Below are positions 34,172 through 42,742 of a DNA stretch of 48,887 nt, piece by piece (position 1 is the first letter of the stretch; every line of letters begins with the position of its first letter). Below the pieces are notes generated by a model. That model was given only the letters and a program-made list of their open reading frames with translations. It was not told the origin of the DNA and made no database searches. The stretch comes from an uncultured Lachnospiraceae bacterium (GTDB taxonomy: Bacteria; Bacillota; Clostridia; Lachnospirales; Lachnospiraceae): positions 1 through 48,887 of the forward strand of contig CAMBKU010000012.1 in the NCBI GenBank assembly GCA_945868305.1. The letters run 5' to 3'. Both the position numbers and the translations under genes were made by a program.

Positions 34172-37063
34172 ATGAAGTATTTTCTTGCGGTAAACCTGTT
34201 TGCGTATTGTGTGTTGGCATTTTATTTTGCATTGAGGTTTTGGTGCTTAAAGGGAAAAAAATATGTGGAGAACCGCCTTGTTGGTGCATTTTGCTTTGCC
34301 AGCGGGATATGGAGTCTGGGTTTTAGTGCACTGATGCTCCAGACTGATCCTTATCGGGCGTATCTTTGCCGAAGTGCCGGGATGATTGGGGTTTTTCTCT
34401 ATCTTATTATTGCTCAGGTACTGGTGTGCCATATATCGGGGATAAAGCGGTGTTGGCGTTGGTGGATGGATGGATTTTCCTTTACAGGCATTATCGTATA
34501 TTTTCTGGTTATTCAAAAGGATCAGACGGTATATTATCTGTCTGATATGGGAATGACCTACTATTTTAAGGCGGGATTTTGCAATAATGTATACATTATT
34601 TATACGATAATTGTCTGTGTGAACCTTTTGGCGGTTATTTTTTATATGATTCGGGTTTCCAAGGTGAAACGGGTTCAGGCATTGGGCAGAAGTTTTTTGT
34701 TTGTAGCGATACTTATTATTTTTGGAATGGTATTGGATACCATATTTCCACTGATGGGAATGGCTGCGATTCCGGGTAGTTCTTTGACACAATTCTGGGG
34801 AACACTGGTTTTTTGGTATGCACAAAATATCGTGGATCGTTCCAGAATTACGATTAAAAATATGTCAGAGGTCGTTTACTACTCACTGGCAGTGCCGATT
34901 ATGATTTTTGATTCAAATAAGAAAATCCAGCTTATGAATGACGCAGCGGCTTCTTTTCTTGGAATCAGCCAAAATGTCTTGAATACAGAAGAAATCCGAA
35001 TTGAACAGATATTTGATATTGAAGAACAGGAGGCTTTTGTATTTGATGAAAAGAGAAAAGATGTGGATGCAGTCTGCCTGAGAAACCAGTTATATTGCAG
35101 TTTGACAGTAAATAAAATTGAAGATACCTATGAAGATATCATTGGATATATTGTTATTGCGACGGATTTGTCAGAACGCATAAAAGCAATGCAGAAGTTA
35201 GAGGAGGCAATCAAGGAAGCAGAGAAGGCGAATCGGGCTAAAAGCACGTTTCTTGCCAATATGTCTCATGAAATCCGCACCCCGATGAATGCAATCATCG
35301 GATTTTCGGAACTGCTCTTAAAAATGGATGTGGATTCACAGGTGCGGGAATATGCAGAGGATATCAAAAGTTCTTCCAAGAATCTGTTGGCAATTATCAA
35401 TGATATTTTGGATATTTCAAAAATCGAATCAGGAAAGATGGAACTTGTGTGTAGTGAGTATTATACAGAAGGTCTGTTTAATGATGTCTTTTTGATTATT
35501 CAGGCACAGGCAGAGAAAAAAGGGCTGGATTTCCAGGTGAAGATTGCTTCAGATATGCCGGCTAAACTGTATGGTGATAAAATCAGAATTCGTGGAGTTT
35601 TGATCAACTTACTGAATAATGCGGTGAAATATACCATGAAGGGCAAGGTATCGTTAGAGGTAAATGTTCTAAAGAGGAAAGATAACAGAGTGACGCTGGA
35701 ATTTAAAGTTGCCGATACGGGAATTGGAATCAAAGAGGAAGAACTGGAGAGGATTTTTGAGAGCTTTTCACAAGTGGACTGCAAGGTACATTATGGAGAA
35801 GAAGGCACCGGGCTCGGACTTGCCATAGTGAAGGGATATGTGACTCTGATGAACGGAGAGGTTACGGTTTCTAGTGTTTATGGAGAGGGGACTGTGTTTA
35901 CGGTAGTGCTTGAGCAAAAGGTTGTGGATGAGAAGCTGCCAGATCGATCCTATATCGGAGAGAAGGATAATTCTGATGCATTCAGCTTTGGAACGATAAA
36001 GGTATCCGGAGTCCAGGTTCTTGTAGTAGATGATAACCGGGTAAATCTTAAAGTGGCACAAAGCAGCCTGGAATACTATGGATTTACAGTAGATATTGCA
36101 TCCAGTGGAGAAGAAGCGATTGCATTATGTAAAGAGAAGCATTATCAAATGATATTTATGGATCAGATGATGCCACAGATGGACGGAATCGAAGCAATGA
36201 AGCAGATTCGAAAATTAGAGCCTTATTATGATTTTAGTGGGGAAGGTAAGATTATCGTCCTGACTGCAAATACAATCAGCGGCATCCGGGAGCAGTTGAT
36301 ACAGGAAGGTTTTGATGAATACCTTGGAAAACCCATCAATTATAAACAACTGGAACGACTGGCAGTTCGTTTCCTTCCGGAGGAAAAGCTTCAGCGTGAA
36401 AAGGTGGGGGATGTGGCGCAGCCAGAGATGGATAAAAAGCAGCTTGAGCAGGAAGAACTGCAAAAAACGTTGCCGCAGGTAAAAATTGCACAGGGAATAG
36501 CAAACTGTGGAGGGAAACTCTTAAATTATTTTGATGTCCTGCGGATGATTTGCCGGGATGGAGAAAAGCAGCTGGCAGAGTTGAAAAAATTGCAGGAGCA
36601 GGGAGACTATCCTGAATACACGGTGAAAATACATGCGTTAAAGGGTACGGCAATGAATATAGGTGCTGAGCAAATCGCAGAATTGGCAAGAGCGCAGGAA
36701 AAAGCCGGAAGAGAAGGAAATACGAGTTATATTGATGCCCATATGGAAGAATTTCAGCAGGAATATCATCTGTTGCTGGACAAATTGCAGATGGTACTTC
36801 CCCACGATAGTGTGTCTGAAAATGTAATGGCAGAGGAGAAAAAGGAAGAAAACGAGGAAACAGATTTTCGGCAGATATTAAAGGAAATTCGAAAATGTGT
36901 GGAAGACTTTGATTTTGCGGGGGCATCTAAATTGCTCCGGGAGGCAAAAAGGGAACGGATTCCGGAGCAGTATGCAGAGGTTTATGCACAGCTTGGTCAA
37001 TGGATGGATGAAATGGAAATAGAAAAGATGCTGAATTTGCTCGATGAATACACCAGGTTATGA
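34172..37063 (+). CDS. 7TM-type membrane hybrid kinase with PAS, receiver and HPt
   Basis: 963 residues from ATG 34172, with GGAGGAGG just upstream (a GTG at 34157 lies within the ribosome site and is unlikely). Seven or so membrane helices (1-225) resemble the N-terminal 7TM region of histidine kinases; then a PAS domain (about 235-345), HisKA (SHEIRTP, His366), HATPase (NLLNNAVKYT, DTGIGIK, GTGLGLA), receiver (Asp664, FMDQMMPQMDG), HPt (His821, IHALKGT) and the helical tail shared with the kinases at 5862 and 14832. It closes the second signalling block; no terminator follows before the next promoter. Confidence 0.92.
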   Translation: MKYFLAVNLFAYCVLAFYFALRFWCLKGKKYVENRLVGAFCFASGIWSLGFSALMLQTDPYRAYLCRSAGMIGVFLYLIIAQVLVCHISGIKRCWRWWMDGFSFTGIIVYFLVIQKDQTVYYLSDMGMTYYFKAGFCNNVYIIYTIIVCVNLLAVIFYMIRVSKVKRVQALGRSFLFVAILIIFGMVLDTIFPLMGMAAIPGSSLTQFWGTLVFWYAQNIVDRSRITIKNMSEVVYYSLAVPIMIFDSNKKIQLMNDAAASFLGISQNVLNTEEIRIEQIFDIEEQEAFVFDEKRKDVDAVCLRNQLYCSLTVNKIEDTYEDIIGYIVIATDLSERIKAMQKLEEAIKEAEKANRAKSTFLANMSHEIRTPMNAIIGFSELLLKMDVDSQVREYAEDIKSSSKNLLAIINDILDISKIESGKMELVCSEYYTEGLFNDVFLIIQAQAEKKGLDFQVKIASDMPAKLYGDKIRIRGVLINLLNNAVKYTMKGKVSLEVNVLKRKDNRVTLEFKVADTGIGIKEEELERIFESFSQVDCKVHYGEEGTGLGLAIVKGYVTLMNGEVTVSSVYGEGTVFTVVLEQKVVDEKLPDRSYIGEKDNSDAFSFGTIKVSGVQVLVVDDNRVNLKVAQSSLEYYGFTVDIASSGEEAIALCKEKHYQMIFMDQMMPQMDGIEAMKQIRKLEPYYDFSGEGKIIVLTANTISGIREQLIQEGFDEYLGKPINYKQLERLAVRFLPEEKLQREKVGDVAQPEMDKKQLEQEELQKTLPQVKIAQGIANCGGKLLNYFDVLRMICRDGEKQLAELKKLQEQGDYPEYTVKIHALKGTAMNIGAEQIAELARAQEKAGREGNTSYIDAHMEEFQQEYHLLLDKLQMVLPHDSVSENVMAEEKKEENEETDFRQILKEIRKCVEDFDFAGASKLLREAKRERIPEQYAEVYAQLGQWMDEMEIEKMLNLLDEYTRL

Positions 37064-37070
37064 AATTAAA

Positions 37071-37099
37071 TTGAAAAATCACACAATTCATTGTATAAT
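37071..37099 (+). promoter_or_regulatory. Promoter of the PfkB-like gene
   Basis: TTGAAA (37071-37076), 17-base spacer, perfect TATAAT (37094-37099). Confidence 0.75.
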
Positions 37100-37162
37100 A
37101 GTAGTAAGAGAATTAGGGGTATATTGTGGGCTGGTTATTACACAGAATAGAGAGGTAGCGCT

Positions 37163-38062
37163 ATGGGAAGATTTCTAACAGCAGGAATTATTCAAAGGGA
37201 AACGATTGTAAGAGTACCTAAAATTCCGATTGAGTACAGTAAGGTTACGAGGTGCTATGACACAGTTTTTGGCGGTATCGGTGGAGATGCATACAATGTT
37301 GCTAATGCATTGAAATGGTTGGGAGATGATGTGGATTTACTTTCGGAAATCGGAGAGCGTGATGGTCATCTTTTTGATACGAAGCACCTGGATCGGCATT
37401 ATGTTTTTGCAAATTTGAAGCAGACGCCTTCGGCAGTTATTTTCTTTGATCATGATCGTAAGCAACAGATATTTGAGGACACCAAAGATTTGGAAGATGT
37501 GCCGTATGATTTAAGCCGTTTTGTGGAAGCGTTAAAAACAGCGGATATGGTCATTCTTTCCAACAATAAGTTCTGCCGGCCATTTTTGCAGCCGACCAAA
37601 GACAGTGGCAAAAAGCTTGTAGTCAATTTTAATGGACTGAATCGGGAAAATGAACTGGATCAGGAGTTCCTAAACGCAGCAGATATTGTTTATGTCAGTG
37701 ATGACGAAATTGGGGTAGAGCCGTATGAGGCAATGCGTAGAATGAGTGAAAATTATGGCATGGAGTGCATTATACTTGGTATGGGTAAGGCAGGACTACT
37801 CATGTATACAAGACAGGACGGCATGATTGTTCCTTATTCTTCTGTACATATTAAAGAGGTTGTCAATACGGTCGGAGCTGGAAATGCACTGCTTTCCTGT
37901 TTCCTTCATTACTACCATAAGAATGGGGATTGCCATGAGGCGATTAAGTATGCTTTGATGTTTGCTGCGTATAAGATTGGCTATGTTGGAACGTCTAAGG
38001 GTTTTATGAGAGAAGATGAAATGGAACTGTGGTATGATTTGATATGGAATCGTTATAAATAG
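37163..38062 (+). CDS. PfkB/ribokinase-family protein with altered catalytic Asp
   Basis: 299 residues, usual length for the family. The substrate-side motif GGIGGDAYNVANALKWLG near residue 37 is typical. The ATP-side signature, normally DTxGAGD, reads NTVGAGN (235-241): the catalytic base Asp is Asn241 and the first Asp is also Asn. Sugar phosphorylation is therefore doubtful, and the protein may be a binding or regulatory relative. A small acidic protein follows 21 bases downstream. A sequencing error is unlikely to explain two separate changes. Confidence 0.85.
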   Translation: MGRFLTAGIIQRETIVRVPKIPIEYSKVTRCYDTVFGGIGGDAYNVANALKWLGDDVDLLSEIGERDGHLFDTKHLDRHYVFANLKQTPSAVIFFDHDRKQQIFEDTKDLEDVPYDLSRFVEALKTADMVILSNNKFCRPFLQPTKDSGKKLVVNFNGLNRENELDQEFLNAADIVYVSDDEIGVEPYEAMRRMSENYGMECIILGMGKAGLLMYTRQDGMIVPYSSVHIKEVVNTVGAGNALLSCFLHYYHKNGDCHEAIKYALMFAAYKIGYVGTSKGFMREDEMELWYDLIWNRYK

Positions 38063-38083
38063 GCGTAAGGAGGAAAGAAAGCC

Positions 38084-38347
38084 GTGAAAGAAGAAATTAA
38101 AAGTCAGTTAATAGAGGAATTGAATAAGGCCATTCAGCCAGACAAAATGGCTGATGTGGAGGATGATGGGAGAGTTCAATATCATCACGCGACTCATAGC
38201 TTGCAGATTAATGAGGAAGCAAAGGTGATGGAGGAGGAAGAAGAGCAGGAAGAGAAAAAACCGGATGAGGATGAGATGTTTGAAACTCTAATCAAGAAGC
38301 TAAATGAGCAAAAATATGGGCATGATAAAAAAATTGATATGGCATAG
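38084..38347 (+). CDS. Small acidic protein of unknown function
   Basis: 87 residues from a GTG start with GGAGG 12 bases upstream. Strongly charged, with a run of Glu residues in the middle (EEEEEQEEKKPDEDE). No signal peptide, membrane helix or metal motif. Not recognised. Its position right after the PfkB-like gene suggests they are co-transcribed. Confidence 0.75.
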   Translation: MKEEIKSQLIEELNKAIQPDKMADVEDDGRVQYHHATHSLQINEEAKVMEEEEEQEEKKPDEDEMFETLIKKLNEQKYGHDKKIDMA

Positions 38348-38381
38348 CCATACCCGAAGTTACAAATGGACGTAGGGAGGG

Positions 38382-38413
38382 GCTTACGTTATGAAAATGA
38401 CGTAAGCTTTTTC
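38382..38413 (+). terminator. Terminator before thiE
   Basis: GCTTACGT (38382-38389) pairs perfectly with ACGTAAGC (38400-38407), then T residues. Confidence 0.85.
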
Positions 38414-38441
38414 TATATAGACCGATAAGAAGGAGACAGCA

Positions 38442-39089
38442 ATGAAAAAGAAAAAAGAAAACATAGATTACGCACTTTACCTTTGTACTGACAGAGGATT
38501 GATGAGTACTGACACAGTCGAAGAAGCTGTAAGACAGGCGGCTTTGGGTGGAGTTACGATGGTGCAGTTACGGGAAAAGGACTGTTCCGCGAAAGAGTTT
38601 TATGAGACAGCACTTTGTGTAAAAAAAATTACAGATCAATTTCAGATACCGCTTATTATTAATGACAGAGTGGATATTGCTTTGGCAGTGGGGGCAGACG
38701 GTGTGCATGTAGGTCAGAGCGATCTGCCGGCGTCAGAGGCAAGAAGGCTGCTTGGACCGGATAAAATCGTCGGGGTATCTGCCCGTAATGTGGAGCAGGC
38801 AAAAAAAGCGGCAGCGGACGGAGCGGATTATCTGGGTGTGGGAGCTATGTTCGCCACTGGAACAAAACAGGATGCAAAAGTGACTTCCAGAGAAGAACTT
38901 TGCAGGATTCGGGCAGCAGTGGAACTGCCAATCGTAGCTATCGGCGGAATAAAAAAGGACAATATTTTGCAACTGGAGGGAACCGGAATCAACGGAGTGG
39001 CGGTAGTGTCCGCAATTATTGCAGCACCGGATATTAAGGCGGCAGCTACGGAACTGGCAGAGCGGGTAAAGGAGTTAAGAGAGCAATGA
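38442..39089 (+). CDS. thiE: Thiamine-phosphate synthase
   Basis: 215 residues. Joins hydroxymethylpyrimidine diphosphate and thiazole phosphate to give thiamine phosphate. Family motifs are present: YLCTDRG at the start, VQLREKD, INDRVDIALAVGADGVHVGQ, VGVSARN, and YLGVGAMFATGTK, IVAIGGI near the end. AGGAGA lies just upstream. It overlaps thiD by 4 bases. No other thiamine genes are in the window, so this pair may serve salvage. Confidence 0.95.
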   Translation: MKKKKENIDYALYLCTDRGLMSTDTVEEAVRQAALGGVTMVQLREKDCSAKEFYETALCVKKITDQFQIPLIINDRVDIALAVGADGVHVGQSDLPASEARRLLGPDKIVGVSARNVEQAKKAAADGADYLGVGAMFATGTKQDAKVTSREELCRIRAAVELPIVAIGGIKKDNILQLEGTGINGVAVVSAIIAAPDIKAAATELAERVKELREQ

Positions 39090-39877
39090 AAACGGTGCTT
39101 ACGATAGCGGGAAGTGACTGTAGTGGCGGAGCTGGCATTCAGGCAGATTTAAAGACGATTGCCGCTCATAAATTATATGGTATGAGTGCGATTACAGCTT
39201 TGACAGCACAGAATACAACAGGGGTTTTTGATGTGCTTGCGGTACCGGAAAATTTCATGAGAGAACAGCTTAACTGTATTTTCTCTGATATTCGGCCCGA
39301 TGCAATAAAAATAGGAATGATTCCGAATAAAGAATTGCTGCTTTGTATTGCAGAAGTGTTAAAGGAACAGCAGGTAGAGCATGTGGTAGTTGATCCGGTT
39401 ATGGCATCCACCAGTGGCAGAAAGCTTTCCGGTGAGGAGAGTGGGGAGTTTTTCCGGGAACTTTTTTTGCAGGCATCTTTTATTACGCCGAATTTGCCGG
39501 AGGCGGAACGGTTAAGTGGCAAAATGATAAGAAACCGGGAGGAAATGGAGCAGGCGGCAAAGCATCTGGCGGAGAAATATCAGGCTGCGGTATTGTTAAA
39601 GGGTGGCCATTTTGAAGAAGGGGCAGATGATTACCTTTATGATGGAAAAAAAGGATACTGGTTTTTGGGTGAGCATATTGCAAGCAGCAATACCCATGGG
39701 ACCGGATGTACACTTTCTTCGGCGATTGCCTGTTATTTGGCAGAGGGGATGCGGATGGATGATGCTGTAAGGAATGCGAAGCATTATCTCACAGGAGCCA
39801 TTGCGGCAGGCCTTGATCTGGGGAAGGGGAATGGTCCACTGGATCATATGTATGCGATAAAGAAGCAGAAAATATAA
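39086..39877 (+). CDS. thiD: Hydroxymethylpyrimidine (phosphate) kinase
   Basis: 263 residues. Phosphorylates HMP and HMP phosphate for thiamine synthesis. Typical motifs: TIAGSDCSGGAGIQADLKT at the start, VVDPVMASTSG, and the ribokinase-type NTHGTGCTLSSAIA near the end, with the catalytic residue position occupied by Cys as usual in ThiD. Its ATG overlaps the thiE stop (ATGA). Confidence 0.95.
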   Translation: MKTVLTIAGSDCSGGAGIQADLKTIAAHKLYGMSAITALTAQNTTGVFDVLAVPENFMREQLNCIFSDIRPDAIKIGMIPNKELLLCIAEVLKEQQVEHVVVDPVMASTSGRKLSGEESGEFFRELFLQASFITPNLPEAERLSGKMIRNREEMEQAAKHLAEKYQAAVLLKGGHFEEGADDYLYDGKKGYWFLGEHIASSNTHGTGCTLSSAIACYLAEGMRMDDAVRNAKHYLTGAIAAGLDLGKGNGPLDHMYAIKKQKI

Positions 39878-39895
39878 AAGCAAAGGAGAAGTGTT

Positions 39896-42001
39896 ATGGA
39901 AGAAAGCAGAAACCAGATTTTACAGCAGGCGACGGATGTGATAAATGGATTTCGTGTGCGACCGGGATATTATAGCTATAATGGAGCATTTGAGGTGCCA
40001 GGAGGCGGTGGGGTGAATTTTACCGTACATTCCTTTCAGGCAACCTCCTGTACGTTGGCATTGTTTCACAATAGAGAGGATGAACCTTATGCGCTGATAC
40101 CGTTTCCGGATGATTATCGGATTGGAAATACTTATGCCATGATTGTTTATGGACTGGATATTTCAGAATTCGAATATGCCTATCAGTTTGACGGACCTTT
40201 TGATCCGCATAAAGGTCTGATATTCAACAAAGAAAAATTTATCCTGGATCCTTATGCCAAGGCAGTGGCGGGACAGCGTATCTGGGGAGAAAAGCAGAAC
40301 GAGGATTTTATTTACAAAGCGCGTGTTGTGCGCAGTGAATATGATTGGGGAAAAGCCAAACAGCCAGAAATTCCGTTAGAGGATCTGGTAATTTATGAAA
40401 TGCATGTTCGTGGATTTACGAAGGACAATTCCTCCCGTGTAAGAAATAAAGGAACCTTTGCAGGAATACGGGAAAAAATCCCGTATCTGTTGAGCCTTGG
40501 GGTCAATGCGGTAGAACTGATGCCGATTTTTGAATTTGATGAGATGGAAGGCTCACGTGTGGTGGACGGGGAGCAGCTATATAATTACTGGGGATACAGC
40601 CCGGTATGCTTTTTTGCACCGAATACATCCTATTCGTCTATGGATTCTCATAACAGAGAAGGCTTGGAATTAAAAAAATTAATCCGGGAATTGAATCAGA
40701 ATGGTATAGAGGTTATTTTGGATGTTGTATTTAATCATACGGCAGAGGGCAATGAAAAAGGACCGTTCTTTTCTTTTAAGGGAATCGACAATAATATCTA
40801 TTATATGTTGACACCGGATGGTCATTATTATAATTTCAGCGGTTGTGGCAATGTATTAAACTGCAACCATCCCATCGTGCAGCAGATGATTCTGGAATGT
40901 CTGCGATATTGGGTGACGAACTACCGGGTAGACGGTTTTCGATTCGATCTGGCTTCAATTCTGGGAAGGAATGAAGATGGTTCCCCGATGAGTAAACCGC
41001 CGCTTTTACAGAGTCTTGCCTTTGATCCGATTTTAGGGAAGGTGAAGTTGATTGCGGAAGCATGGGATGCAGGTGGTCTTTATCAGGTGGGAAGTTTTCC
41101 GTCCTGGAACCGATGGGCTGAATGGAATGGAAAATACCGGGATGATATGCGAAGTTTCCTGAAAGGTGATAACGGGTATGCTGGTGTTGCCATTGCGCGT
41201 ATGACGGGCTCGAAGGATATTTATGACCCTGAGTACCGTGGAGGGGATGCCACGGTCAATTTTATAAATTGCCATGACGGGTTTACACTTTACGATCTGT
41301 ATTCTTACAATGAAAAACACAATGAGAAGAATGGCTGGAATAATGAGGATGGGGAGAGTAATAACCGAAGCTGGAACTGCGGCGTGGAAGGCGAGACAGA
41401 TGACCCGGAAGTAAACGCCCTGCGGCTTAAGATGTGTAAAAATGCCTTTGCCGTACTGATGTGCAGCCGGGGAGCCGCCATGTTTTTGTCCGGAGACGAA
41501 TTTTGCAATACCCAGTTTGGAAATAATAATGTATATTGTCAGGATAACAGGATTTCCTGGTTGGACTGGAGCCGTAAGGAAAAATATGGTGAGATGTATG
41601 AATTTGCAAAGTGGATGATACATTTTAGAAAAGAACACCCGGTGGTGCGTAAGACAACGGAGAGCGCCAGATGTGGATTTCCGGATATCAGTATTCACAA
41701 TGATGTGCCGTGGAATGATACCTGCCGGGATGACACTCATTGTATTTCTGTCATGTATGCGGGAAGAAAAGAAGGACAGGAGGAGGACGATATTGTATAT
41801 GTTGCTGTCAATACCTATTGGGGAGATCTGACATTGACACTGCCGGAACTTCCGGTAGGACTGGTGTGGAAAATCAAAGCGGATACGGCGGCGCCATTTG
41901 ATTCTGCATGGACACGATGGAAAATGAAGGATATAAAGGATGATAACAAAATAGAGATTAGCCAGAGAAGTGTAATGATACTGGTGGCGGAAAAACGATA
42001 G
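39896..42001 (+). CDS. glgX: Glycogen debranching enzyme (GH13, isoamylase/GlgX type)
   Basis: 701 residues, normal length. An N-terminal CBM48-like domain (FTVHSFQATSCTLALF) precedes the GH13 catalytic barrel: DVVFNHT (region I), GFRFDLAS with the nucleophile Asp (region II), AEAWD with the acid/base Glu (region III), NCHDG with the transition-state Asp (region IV). It cleaves alpha-1,6 branches of glycogen or limit dextrins. GGAG ribosome site upstream; a small unknown protein follows 13 bases later. Confidence 0.92.
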   Translation: MEESRNQILQQATDVINGFRVRPGYYSYNGAFEVPGGGGVNFTVHSFQATSCTLALFHNREDEPYALIPFPDDYRIGNTYAMIVYGLDISEFEYAYQFDGPFDPHKGLIFNKEKFILDPYAKAVAGQRIWGEKQNEDFIYKARVVRSEYDWGKAKQPEIPLEDLVIYEMHVRGFTKDNSSRVRNKGTFAGIREKIPYLLSLGVNAVELMPIFEFDEMEGSRVVDGEQLYNYWGYSPVCFFAPNTSYSSMDSHNREGLELKKLIRELNQNGIEVILDVVFNHTAEGNEKGPFFSFKGIDNNIYYMLTPDGHYYNFSGCGNVLNCNHPIVQQMILECLRYWVTNYRVDGFRFDLASILGRNEDGSPMSKPPLLQSLAFDPILGKVKLIAEAWDAGGLYQVGSFPSWNRWAEWNGKYRDDMRSFLKGDNGYAGVAIARMTGSKDIYDPEYRGGDATVNFINCHDGFTLYDLYSYNEKHNEKNGWNNEDGESNNRSWNCGVEGETDDPEVNALRLKMCKNAFAVLMCSRGAAMFLSGDEFCNTQFGNNNVYCQDNRISWLDWSRKEKYGEMYEFAKWMIHFRKEHPVVRKTTESARCGFPDISIHNDVPWNDTCRDDTHCISVMYAGRKEGQEEDDIVYVAVNTYWGDLTLTLPELPVGLVWKIKADTAAPFDSAWTRWKMKDIKDDNKIEISQRSVMILVAEKR

Positions 42002-42014
42002 AAAGGATGTAATT

Positions 42015-42269
42015 ATGGGAAAATCAGATGCAGTGCAGTTCACTTATTCCGGGTTGTTAAATAAAAATGGAAAAAAAGTGGTGAGTGTAAGGTTTGAGCG
42101 GGATAACGGAAAAGATTTTGCCGATGGACTGCTGCCGGATTGTGCAATAGAAAAGCAGCAGGGGTTTTCTGAGGAGGAAATAGAGCAACTTGAGGTCTAC
42201 CTGATGGAAAATGCCGATGATATTATGGCAAAGGCAAAGGAAATGAGTAAAATTACCAATCTGTTATAA
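42015..42269 (+). CDS. Small conserved-looking protein of unknown function
   Basis: 84 residues, preceded by AAAGGATG at good spacing. Predicted cytoplasmic and helical at its C-terminus (FSEEEIEQLEVYLMENADDI). Not recognised. It shares a transcript with the debranching enzyme and is followed by a terminator. Confidence 0.75.
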   Translation: MGKSDAVQFTYSGLLNKNGKKVVSVRFERDNGKDFADGLLPDCAIEKQQGFSEEEIEQLEVYLMENADDIMAKAKEMSKITNLL

Positions 42270-42273
42270 AATT

Positions 42274-42309
42274 GTGGGGGAATGTAGAAAACTACAAACC
42301 CCCCTTTTT
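42274..42309 (+). terminator. Terminator of the thiE-glgX region
   Basis: GGGGG (42276-42280) pairs with CCCCC (about 42299-42304); an inner TGTAG/CTACA helix extends the stem; T run follows. Confidence 0.85.
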
Positions 42310-42315
42310 GTATCT

Positions 42316-42343
42316 TTGATGAAGTGAAAAACCATGTTATAGT
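42316..42343 (+). promoter_or_regulatory. Promoter of the acylphosphatase gene
   Basis: TTGATG (42316-42321), 16-base spacer, TATAGT (42338-42343). Confidence 0.5.
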
Positions 42344-42379
42344 ATATTATGTAAATTTTTGGATGAAAGAAGGAAGGAT

Positions 42380-42655
42380 ATGGTGATACGGCAACATCTG
42401 AATGTGTATGGCAGGGTACAGGGTGTAGGATTTAGATATCGTGCAAAGCGTATAGCGGATGCACTTGAACTGACGGGGACTGTGCGAAACATGGAAGATG
42501 GTTCCGTTGAGCTGGAAGTGCAGGGAGATGATGAATTAATTGAGGAATATATTGACAGAATCTGTCATATTTCCAACATTTTGGTATCCAAAGTGAATCG
42601 TAGCAGACGGGAGATTGTTTCCGAGGACAGTTTTGTGATTTTGGACTATTACTAA
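42380..42655 (+). CDS. acyP: Acylphosphatase
   Basis: 91 residues from ATG 42380 (AGAAGG 6 bases upstream), the standard size; a TTG 21 bases earlier is less likely. Hydrolyses acyl phosphates. The catalytic Arg (GRVQGVGFRYR) and Asn (GTVRNMEDGSVE) are both present. Confidence 0.93.
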   Translation: MVIRQHLNVYGRVQGVGFRYRAKRIADALELTGTVRNMEDGSVELEVQGDDELIEEYIDRICHISNILVSKVNRSRREIVSEDSFVILDYY

Positions 42656-42742
42656 AGACATGTTAAAGTTTATAAATCATAGAATGTAAAATAGGAAGAT
42701 TTATAAAAACATGGAAAAGAACAGAGAGGAGACACGAAAAAA

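Noticed and set aside
38341-38441. Possible TPP riboswitch before thiE (CGTAGGGAGG resembles the 3' part of the aptamer)
   Set aside because: The CTGAGA and ACCTGAT cores are missing and the region is too short; only an ordinary terminator is present.
41033-42043. Long minus-strand open frame opposite the debranching enzyme
   Set aside because: It mirrors a well-conserved GH13 gene and its translation resembles no protein family.
42359-42379. TTG start giving a longer acylphosphatase
   Set aside because: ATG 42380 has a ribosome site and gives the family's standard length.
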